Positions 17,788 to 24,650 of a stretch of DNA of 64,000 bases are shown piece after piece. The translations under genes and the position numbers were made by a program. Numbering within the stretch: the stretch's first letter is position 1; each line of letters begins with the position of its first letter. Source of the DNA: Aeoliella straminimaris (GTDB lineage: Bacteria > Planctomycetota > Planctomycetia > Pirellulales > Lacipirellulaceae); the NCBI RefSeq assembly GCF_024054565.1, contig NZ_JAMXLR010000092.1, positions 682,001-746,000 on the forward strand. Direction: 5' to 3'. The notes beneath the pieces were generated by a model. The model saw only the letters and a list, made by a program, of their open reading frames with translations. It was not told where the DNA came from and ran no database searches.

Positions 17788-18810
17788 ATGTCGAAGTCCA
17801 GCTCGAATTCCATCGGCCCTTGGGGCCAGTATCCCGATACGCGTCCCCGCCGCAATCGCCGCCACGATTGGTCCCGCCGGTTGGTGGCCGAAAGTTCCTT
17901 GTCGCCCAGCGACCTGATTTGGCCGCTGTTCGTGCAGGAGGGCGAAGGAGCGTCGACACCGATTTCGTCGATGCCAGGGGTTGAGCGGCTTTCTATCGAT
18001 CGCGCCGTCGAGGCGGTTGGCCGGGCGGTGGAACTCAAGATTCCGGTGGTGGCGCTGTTCCCTGCCACGCCAACCGAGCTAAAAACCGACGACGCCCGCG
18101 AGGCGGTGAACCCCGACAACCTGATGTGCCGCGCGATCCGCGCCGTAAAAGAGGCGCATGGCGATGCGATTGGCGTACTGGCCGACGTGGCGCTCGACCC
18201 GTATTCGAGCCATGGTCAGGATGGACTGGTCCAGAATGGATATGTGGTGAACGACGAGACCGTCGAGGTGCTCATCGAGCAGGCCAAGGTGCAGGCGGCC
18301 GCGGGCTGCGACATCGTGGCTCCCTCCGACATGATGGACGGCCGCATCGGTGCGATCCGCCGTGGGCTGGATGCGTCGGGGTTCGAGCACGTGCAGTTGA
18401 TGGCCTACGCGGCCAAGTACGCCTCGGCATTTTACGGCCCGTTTCGCGACGCGGTCGGCTCGTCGGCCAACCTCGGTACCGGCGACAAGCGAACCTACCA
18501 GATGGATCCCGCCAACACCGACGAGGCGCTCCGCGAAGTGGCCCTCGATCTGGCCGAAGGGGCCGACATGGTAATGGTGAAGCCGGGCATGCCATATCTG
18601 GACATCGTGACGCGGGTCAAACAAACCTTCGCCGCGCCGACGTTCGCCTACCAGGTGAGCGGCGAATACGCCATGCTCACGGCCGCCGCCCAGCAAGGCT
18701 GGCTCGACGGCCAAAAGGTGATGATGGAAAGCCTGCTAGCCTTCAAACGCGCCGGCGCCGACGGCATTCTGACCTACTTCGCGCTGGAAGCAGCGGAACT
18801 GCTCCGATAG
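17788..18810 (+). CDS. hemB: Delta-aminolevulinic acid dehydratase (porphobilinogen synthase)
   Basis: 340 residues, full length. It joins two 5-aminolevulinate molecules into porphobilinogen in haem synthesis. Schiff-base lysines are seen in AYAAKYAS and MVKPGMPYLD. The metal site reads ADVALDPYSSHGQDG, the aspartate/alanine form of magnesium-dependent enzymes and not the three-cysteine zinc form. The TAG stop is shared with the first base triplet of a REP palindrome (TAGTGGC), so the end of this gene abuts a repeat element. Confidence 0.95.
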   Translation: MSKSSSNSIGPWGQYPDTRPRRNRRHDWSRRLVAESSLSPSDLIWPLFVQEGEGASTPISSMPGVERLSIDRAVEAVGRAVELKIPVVALFPATPTELKTDDAREAVNPDNLMCRAIRAVKEAHGDAIGVLADVALDPYSSHGQDGLVQNGYVVNDETVEVLIEQAKVQAAAGCDIVAPSDMMDGRIGAIRRGLDASGFEHVQLMAYAAKYASAFYGPFRDAVGSSANLGTGDKRTYQMDPANTDEALREVALDLAEGADMVMVKPGMPYLDIVTRVKQTFAAPTFAYQVSGEYAMLTAAAQQGWLDGQKVMMESLLAFKRAGADGILTYFALEAAELLR

Positions 18811-18934
18811 TGGCGATTCGCTCCGCGAGTCAGCGCAAAAAACTCACGTACACGCATTCCAAGAAGAGAGACTCTCACGAATAGCCAACGTTCCCAATAA
18901 GGCACTGGCTCGTTTGCGGAGCAAACGGCCACTA
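18808..18934 (+). repeat. REPIN-like element, unit 1
   Basis: Two inverted REP halves enclose a spacer of about 70 bases. The left half is TAGTGGC plus hairpin GATTCGC-TCC-GCGAGTC. The right half is its inverted relative, GCTCGTTTGC-GGA-GCAAACG-GCCACTA. The unit is repeated in tandem at 18936-19060 with about 10 differences, next to the RAYT gene. Confidence 0.85.
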
Positions 18935-18935
18935 C

Positions 18936-19060
18936 TGTGGCGATTCGCTCCGCGAATCAGCGAATAGAGTCACGTACACGCATTCCAAGAAGAGAGACTC
19001 TCACGAATAACCAATGTTCCCAACAAGGCACTCGCTCGTTTGCGGAGCAAACGGCCACTA
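18936..19060 (+). repeat. REPIN-like element, unit 2
   Basis: Direct repeat of 18808-18934 (same GTGGC half, CACGTACACGCATTCCAAG spacer and GCTCGTTTGC...GCCACTA half). A degenerate further half (CTCCGCGCATCAGCG) follows at about 19064-19078, just before the transposase gene. Confidence 0.85.
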
Positions 19061-19115
19061 TGACTCCGCGCATCAGCGTTGATACTAACCCGCAAGCATC
19101 CCACGGGGAAAATCC

Positions 19116-19769
19116 ATGCTCGGCCAAGTGTTCGATCCCCGGCAGGAACTGCAAATTTCCGAGCAGTGCCGACCCCATTGGGCACAAAGCGGAACTATCG
19201 TCTTTGTCACGTTTCGCACATTCGATTCGATTCCTCGGAGGGTAGTCGAGCGTTGGGAGAAGGAAAAACGCGAGTGGCTTGAGGTACGCAACGTTTGCGG
19301 CGATCTCCATTGGCGCCAGGCTCTGGAGTTGTTGACGCTGGCTGACAGAGCCACCTTTACTAAGTATTTCAATCGAATTCGTGAAGAGTGGTTAGATAAC
19401 TGCCATGGTAAGTGCGTGCTCCGCGATCCGGTAAATGCTAAAATCGTTGCCGAATCGTTGTTGCACTTTGATGGGGAGCGGTACCGCATGGGCGACTTCA
19501 TTGTCATGCCCAACCACGTTCATTTGTTGTGTGCCTTTCATTCTGCTGAAGAGATGCAACGGCAATTTGATTCCTGGCAGCATTTCACGGCAGCCCACAT
19601 CAACAATAGGCTTGGCACCAAAGGGAAGCTGTGGCAAGGAGAGCCGTTCGATCATCTCGTGCGCAGTCCGGAGCAATACGATTACTTGCGAAGCTATATT
19701 CGGGACAACCCTAAGAAGGGCAATCTTAGGGAAGGAGAGTTTCTTTACCGGCGGTACGAATCTCGATAG
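19116..19769 (+). CDS. REP-associated tyrosine transposase (RAYT), Y1_Tnp family
   Basis: 217 residues of the IS200/IS605-like HUH family. The HUH motif is MPNHVHLLC, and the catalytic tyrosine is in YDYLRSYIRDNPKKG near the C-terminus. An N-terminal strand GTIVFVTFRTFD is typical of the fold. The gene is flanked on both sides by REP palindromes (18808-19078 and 19786-19820), the usual arrangement of domesticated RAYTs that mobilise REPINs. Terminal structures of a full IS200 are not seen, so this is probably a single-copy RAYT and not an active IS. Confidence 0.9.
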   Translation: MLGQVFDPRQELQISEQCRPHWAQSGTIVFVTFRTFDSIPRRVVERWEKEKREWLEVRNVCGDLHWRQALELLTLADRATFTKYFNRIREEWLDNCHGKCVLRDPVNAKIVAESLLHFDGERYRMGDFIVMPNHVHLLCAFHSAEEMQRQFDSWQHFTAAHINNRLGTKGKLWQGEPFDHLVRSPEQYDYLRSYIRDNPKKGNLREGEFLYRRYESR

Positions 19770-19785
19770 CGGAGCTCTGTCGAGT

Positions 19786-19820
19786 AGGCACTCGCTCGTT
19801 TGCGGAGCAAACGGCCACTA
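19786..19820 (-). repeat. Single REP half downstream of the RAYT gene
   Basis: Same sequence as the right half of the REPIN units, including the perfect 7-bp stem CGTTTGC/GCAAACG with a 3-base loop. Its terminal CTA is the TAG stop codon of thiL on the minus strand. Confidence 0.85.
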
Positions 19821-20774
19821 TCGGTGCTCAAAACCTTCCGCCGCCAGCGGCGCTGTCTCACCCAATGCATCGCGCTGCAGCATCTGTTGCTCGGCGATAA
19901 TCTCCCCCACGTCCGTTAAGCCGCAAGCGAGCGGTTGAGCGGCTAGCAGTTTTTCGGCCTCATCGGGCGCGACGACCAGCAGCAGCTCGAAGTCTTCGCC
20001 GTCGCTCAGGGCGTGGGACGTTGGCGTCTTGCCGGACTCGTGTGCCATCTGCTCGGCCGCCGGGCTGATGGGAACGCGGGGTACGTCGACCACCGCGCCA
20101 ACGCCGCTGGCGGTGATCATTCGCGACAAGTCGAGTGCCAGTCCGTCGCTCAAGTCCAGCGCGGCGTGTACCTGATAGTCTCGTGCGAGCTGCAGAGCTT
20201 CGGCCACGCGCGGCGTGAAATCGAGGTGATGCCCCCGCAGGCTGCCGCCTAGCTTTCCGGTTACCAGTAGCCGGTCGCCCACCTGGGCTCCGCTTCGCAG
20301 CCAACCTTGGTCCGATTCCACCGTTCCCATGACCGTCACGCTCACGGCCAGCGGTCCCGCGGCCACGTTCGTGTCGCCGCCAACGACGGGGCAATCGAAC
20401 TGTTGGGCGAGCATTGTCATGCCCGACGACAAACCTCGGGCCAGCGCGGAATTGGCCTGACTCCTCGGCAGGCTGAGCGAAACCACGGCCGCCAGGGGCT
20501 CCGCCGCCATGGCTGCCAGATCGCTGAGATTCACCGCCAGGGCTTTGCGACCTATCTGCTCGGCCGTGTGGTGTTCGAGTTCGAAGTGCGACCCTTCGAT
20601 CAACATGTCGGTAGTGACCACTAGCTGACGATTAGCCGGTATCTGCAGTACGGCTGCGTCGTCGCCGATGCCAACTGCCACACGAGGGTCGGCAGCGGGT
20701 TGACGGGTCAGCCAGCGAACGAAGTCGAGTTCCACTGCGAGGTATCCTGCCTGATGGGTGAGCGTTGTACTCAA
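19818..20774 (-). CDS. thiL: Thiamine-monophosphate kinase
   Basis: 318 residues from ATG 20774; the family usually begins close to ELDFVRWL, so GTG 20735 is an alternative start. It phosphorylates thiamine monophosphate to the diphosphate cofactor. Seen: GIGDDAAVL and TTDMLIEGSHF (Mg/ATP-binding acidic loop), VVGGDTN, DLSDGLALDL and SDGEDFELLL. The stop codon TAG comes from a REP palindrome. It follows htrA on the minus strand by 46 bases. Confidence 0.93.
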   Translation of the reverse strand: MSTTLTHQAGYLAVELDFVRWLTRQPAADPRVAVGIGDDAAVLQIPANRQLVVTTDMLIEGSHFELEHHTAEQIGRKALAVNLSDLAAMAAEPLAAVVSLSLPRSQANSALARGLSSGMTMLAQQFDCPVVGGDTNVAAGPLAVSVTVMGTVESDQGWLRSGAQVGDRLLVTGKLGGSLRGHHLDFTPRVAEALQLARDYQVHAALDLSDGLALDLSRMITASGVGAVVDVPRVPISPAAEQMAHESGKTPTSHALSDGEDFELLLVVAPDEAEKLLAAQPLACGLTDVGEIIAEQQMLQRDALGETAPLAAEGFEHR

Positions 20775-20820
20775 CCCATTGGCGCAGGTTTCTCTGGCGG
20801 CTGCAAGTGGCGAGCGTCGC

Positions 20821-22203
20821 CTAGCGACGCACCGTGTTGCGAGTTGTGACCGAGGCGACGTTTACGTCGGTGTACAACGTTTCGTTGTTACGAACGATGT
20901 AGAACCGCACCTGGCTCATCCGAGGCAAGCTCGACTTGGTCAGGATGTAGTCGACATCGTCCAACGAAGCGGTTTGCCACTTGTGCAGACCCACCAGAAT
21001 GTCGCCGGCTTCCAGCCCTTCACGCTGGGCGGGGCTGTTGGGACGCACCTCGGTGATGCGAAGTCCGCCACGGTACTGCGACTTCTTACCGGCGAAGGTG
21101 CTGGCCGGTTCCGGTTCGAGCTCCACGCCCAGCGTCTCCCAGGAGTCGGATCGATCGGCAATCAGTTGACGCGTGCCACCGGTGCGCCGGGTGCGGATCG
21201 ACTCGGCCGCCAGGCGAAGCTCGTAGTCCTTACCATCGCGGTCCACCACAACGGGCAACGCCGCATTGGTGCCCAAGAGGGCCCTTTCCACATCCAGGCG
21301 GCGTTCGGTCTTCACGTCGCCAACCTGCGTGATCACGTCGCCGGTGCGGAAACCGTACTCGGCGGCAGGGCTGCCGTTGGCGACGTTCTCGACCACCACC
21401 TGACGCTCGGCGGGGTTGGTCCGCAGGGTCAGCCCGTGCCAGCGATTCTCGGTCTCTTCGACACCAATCAACCGGGCGGCCACTTCCATGGCGGCGTCCA
21501 CCGGAATGGCAAATCCGATGCCCTGGGCTCCAGCGCGGACGGCCACGTTCACGCCAATCATCTGTCCGTCCACGTTCAGCAGCGGTCCGCCCGAATTACC
21601 CGGGTTGATGCTGGCGTCGGTTTGAATCAGGTCGTCGTACGATTGCGTTTCGCTGACCTGTACGTCGCGGTGCAATGCCGAGACGATGCCCACGGTCACG
21701 GTGTGCTCGTATCCAAAGGCGTTTCCGACGGCCACTACCGATTCGGCCGGCATCAGGTCGGACGAGGTGCCAATCTGGATGACCGGCAGCAGGTGCGAGG
21801 TCCGCACGCGAATCACAGCCAGATCGGTACGCGGGTCGAACGCCACAATCTTGGCGACGTACTTTCGTCGATCGGCAAAGGTGACATTAATCTGCTTGAC
21901 GCCGTCGACCACATGGTGATTGGTCAGGATGTAGCCGCGTGGGTCGATCACCACGCCGGTACCCATGCCATTTACCTGGCGGGTGCCGTCGTGGTTGGGA
22001 CCGCTGGCCATGTCGGCCACGGTTTTTTGACCTTGAATGTTCACCACCGACGGGCTAGCCATCCGCACCGCTTGGACCAGCGGGGTCAGGCGATTGGGCG
22101 AGACGTCTTTGGCCTGAGCCAAACAAGACGCCAGCATGCAGCAAGCCACGGTGGAAAATCTAATGAAGCCGCCCCTCAGGCGGTCGGTAGCGGTGTCGGG
22201 CAT
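20821..22203 (-). CDS. HtrA/DegP-like trypsin-type serine protease with PDZ domains
   Basis: 460 residues. A signal peptide runs to about residue 31 (ASCLAQA). The trypsin-like domain carries His97 in TNHHVV, Asp127 in DPRTDLAVI and Ser204 in GNSGGP, so the triad is complete. Two PDZ-like regions follow: about residues 255-340 (NGSPAAEYGFRTGDVI) and 375-450 (NSPAQREGLEAGDILVG). Likely a periplasmic quality-control protease. It is transcribed toward thiL and after a lipoprotein gene. Confidence 0.9.
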   Translation of the reverse strand: MPDTATDRLRGGFIRFSTVACCMLASCLAQAKDVSPNRLTPLVQAVRMASPSVVNIQGQKTVADMASGPNHDGTRQVNGMGTGVVIDPRGYILTNHHVVDGVKQINVTFADRRKYVAKIVAFDPRTDLAVIRVRTSHLLPVIQIGTSSDLMPAESVVAVGNAFGYEHTVTVGIVSALHRDVQVSETQSYDDLIQTDASINPGNSGGPLLNVDGQMIGVNVAVRAGAQGIGFAIPVDAAMEVAARLIGVEETENRWHGLTLRTNPAERQVVVENVANGSPAAEYGFRTGDVITQVGDVKTERRLDVERALLGTNAALPVVVDRDGKDYELRLAAESIRTRRTGGTRQLIADRSDSWETLGVELEPEPASTFAGKKSQYRGGLRITEVRPNSPAQREGLEAGDILVGLHKWQTASLDDVDYILTKSSLPRMSQVRFYIVRNNETLYTDVNVASVTTRNTVRR

Positions 22204-22347
22204 GGGTGGGCACTGGGGCAGAGGGGGCGTGCTTGCCAGGCAGGCGCGCCACCGTGTGACGGGTGGTTACGATTGCGGGTGCCTGCCCGAACCAAATGCT
22301 GGGCGTGCTTGGGTGTGATCGACCACTCGTTACGATTGGCTTAAAGC

Positions 22348-22968
22348 CTACAGGCTGGCGTCCGTAGACTCGCCCCAGTTTGACAGGGGTGTAGGCGCCT
22401 GCGGCGCACCCGTTGGATACCCATAAACGGAGGGCTGCGGGGAGAACACCGGGCGTGCTGGCACCGGGAAGAAGCGTGGGGGCGGACCCACCAGCGGAGG
22501 CGGCCCCATCGGTCCGCAGGCGCCAACGTTGCAAGCTTCGGGGGCCACCGCGGCGGGCGGCCCATCGTACCTGCCTGCATTTGTCGCAGTCAGCGATTGC
22601 GGAGGTGCAGGTGGTGGCTCAATCTGCTGGTTTGCCGCCGTGGGAGTCACCTGTGCGACGGGCCGCTTCTCTGCCGCCTGGCTGGTCTGCTGAGCAACAG
22701 GATGCGGTTTTTGCGGTGCGACCTTTCGTCCTGGCGGCCTGTCCTGCTGTGGTTCGGTGCCCAGCACCAGGCGACGAAAACCCTGGTTGAGGTCCTGCAT
22801 GGCCTGCTGGTCCTCTTCCCATTGCTGCACGCATTTTGGGCACTGGCACGCGGGGCCCGGGTTCAAACTGGCGCAGCCACTGAACGTCGAGATGGCCCCG
22901 AGGAGGACCATCGCCACAAAACTCGCACGGCAATTTACGGATCTGGCTATCACGAAATTCGACGGCAT
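22348..22968 (-). CDS. Proline-rich lipoprotein, 206 aa
   Basis: Lipoprotein signal with lipobox FSGC at about residues 29-32, directly followed by a C-x-C-x2-C cluster (ACQCPKC). The rest is Pro/Gln/Ala-rich and probably disordered, with a terminal PTPLSNWGE segment. No enzyme domain. The cysteine cluster after the lipid anchor suggests a disulfide-linked envelope protein, but that is inference. It lies 144 bases upstream of htrA on the same strand. Confidence 0.65.
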   Translation of the reverse strand: MPSNFVIARSVNCRASFVAMVLLGAISTFSGCASLNPGPACQCPKCVQQWEEDQQAMQDLNQGFRRLVLGTEPQQDRPPGRKVAPQKPHPVAQQTSQAAEKRPVAQVTPTAANQQIEPPPAPPQSLTATNAGRYDGPPAAVAPEACNVGACGPMGPPPLVGPPPRFFPVPARPVFSPQPSVYGYPTGAPQAPTPLSNWGESTDASL

Positions 22969-23171
22969 CGACTAACAAGTTAGAATGGTAGCAGGCAGCC
23001 AGCGGCCCCCGCTCTGCAGCGTTCATCGGTACCGGCGGGGGCGGAACTGTTGCATAACCGGTAAAAACGGCGCAAACACCCCAGAGTTACAGCCGCGCTT
23101 CCACCATCACACCGACGTAGGCACCAGCGGCGAAATTCGCTAGAGTTCGCCGCCCTTGAAGCGAAACTCGC

Positions 23172-24218
23172 ATGGAGAACGTGGTGAGATACGCCATCCT
23201 TAACTTTCGACTTGCGTTGCTGGCATTCGCCTGCTCGCTACCGATGCTGGCAACCGGCGAAGATCAGGCCTCGCAGCAGGCGAGCGCTACCGCGGGCGAA
23301 GCTGCCCCCAGCGAAGAACAGCTCACCACTTGGGTCCAAGAGCTCGATGCGCGGAAGTTCGCCATTCGCGAGCAGGCAACCGACAACCTGCTGGCCGCCG
23401 GCGCCCCGGCCGTGCCCTACCTGGCCAAGGCCCTGCATGGGCATTCGCTCGAAGCGGCCGATCGCGCGGTGTGGGTGCTGCAGCAGTTGGCCGAGTCCGG
23501 CGAGCAGCCATTGCAGCTCTCGGCACTCGAATTGTTGACCACCAGCAAACGATTCCCCAGCGTGGTTCGCACGGCCGAACTCGAATTGGCCGAACTGTAC
23601 GAGGAGATCTGCCGGACCAACCTCGAGCAACTGGGCGCCGAGTTCACCATCGCTTCGGATGCGCGAACTCCGTACGACATTGGTGCCAAGATCGAGGTCA
23701 ACACCAATCGCGAGGAGTGGAAAGGCACCAGCGACGACCTCATGCAGCTCGCCAAGTTGCGGCAGGTGGCAGAGCTGAAGGTCGCCTCGCAACAGGTCGA
23801 CGACAAGTTGGCCAAGTGCCTGGCCGAGATCGATGGACTGCAGGTCCTCGAGCTAATCCAAACCAAGGCCACGCTCGAGGTGGTCGACGAACTCAAGCAG
23901 TCGCACCCCGAACTACGGGTGCGAATCAAGAACCGAGCGGCCCTCGGTATCGAACTCAGCGACAGCGGGGCGCCCATCGTCAGTCGAGTCTTTCCCGATT
24001 CTCCCGCCCAGAAGGCGGGCTTCCAGGCCGAAGACATTATTCTCTCGTTGGGCGGTCAAATGGTGGCCTCGTTCGACGAACTCACCAGCCACATCGCCCA
24101 ACACAACCCGGGCGAAACCGTGGCCATCACCGTCCTCCGCCACGGCAAGGAAGTGGAGCTCAAAGCCACCCTCATCGAAGCCAACTGGCTGGGAGATCAT
24201 CCACTCGGCGATCGCTGA
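23172..24218 (+). CDS. Secreted PDZ-domain protein
   Basis: 348 residues. The signal peptide runs to about residue 29 (LACSLPMLATGE-like region). A helical repeat segment follows (TTWVQELDARKFAIREQA, PAVPYLAKAL, about 50-150), reminiscent of HEAT-like repeats, then a middle domain and a C-terminal PDZ domain (about 255-345) with DSPAQKAGFQAEDIILSLGG. There is no protease domain, so it probably binds or scaffolds periplasmic partners. Divergent from the lipoprotein gene. Confidence 0.75.
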   Translation: MENVVRYAILNFRLALLAFACSLPMLATGEDQASQQASATAGEAAPSEEQLTTWVQELDARKFAIREQATDNLLAAGAPAVPYLAKALHGHSLEAADRAVWVLQQLAESGEQPLQLSALELLTTSKRFPSVVRTAELELAELYEEICRTNLEQLGAEFTIASDARTPYDIGAKIEVNTNREEWKGTSDDLMQLAKLRQVAELKVASQQVDDKLAKCLAEIDGLQVLELIQTKATLEVVDELKQSHPELRVRIKNRAALGIELSDSGAPIVSRVFPDSPAQKAGFQAEDIILSLGGQMVASFDELTSHIAQHNPGETVAITVLRHGKEVELKATLIEANWLGDHPLGDR

Positions 24219-24472
24219 GCGAGGTACCGACAACCGCCGCGGCCGCAAAGTCAGCCGTCATGGCGAGTCGGTTGAGTGTTGGGTGAACCTGCTCCGTTCG
24301 GCCACTCGCGAAGTCACGATGCTGAATCGAATGGTCCGGCTGCGCGCAAGAGTTACGCGTCTTCGGGTTGGATCCCGAGTCGTGAGGTCGGATTGTTCCC
24401 GTGCATGATGCAGGCTAACATCCAAAATGCCTGACAATCGCCTGCAGTGGAGCAACCCGCGTTCCGCCACTT
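24219..24472. other. Spacer between convergent genes
   Basis: I see no gene and no clear hairpin terminator in these roughly 250 bases. Open frames across it lack any protein-like pattern. Confidence 0.4.
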
Positions 24473-24649
24473 TTATGGTGCGTCGCTTCGCTGCTTTTGA
24501 CCACCAGAAGGGCTCCACGACGGTAGCCCACGGATGAGGGCGTTCGGCGCCCGATGGAGTTCGATAGGATGCCAGTACGACGCACACCGAGCACCAAGCA
24601 GCGAGACTGCCCCTACCACGCAGGCGAGGATGACGAATGGGCGGTGCAC
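24473..24649 (-). CDS. Small membrane or secreted protein, 58 aa
   Basis: GTG start at 24649, one base after the TGA of the M56 gene. A strong AAGGAGGT Shine-Dalgarno lies inside the last codons of that gene (its C-terminal EGG), which suggests translational coupling. The product begins MHRPFVILACVVGAVSLLGA, a signal peptide or membrane helix, then a short Trp/Pro-containing tail ending QKQRSDAP. No family recognised. Called for the ribosome binding site and position, not for homology. Confidence 0.5.
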   Translation of the reverse strand: MHRPFVILACVVGAVSLLGARCASYWHPIELHRAPNALIRGLPSWSPSGGQKQRSDAP

Positions 24650-24650
24650 A

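Noticed and set aside
19116..19769. Complete IS200/IS605 insertion sequence with tnpB
   Set aside because: No TnpB-like gene and no typical IS200 terminal hairpins. The REP/REPIN setting fits a RAYT better.
20758..22344. Plus-strand frame of about 530 codons
   Set aside because: Antisense to the HtrA-like protease with complete catalytic triad.
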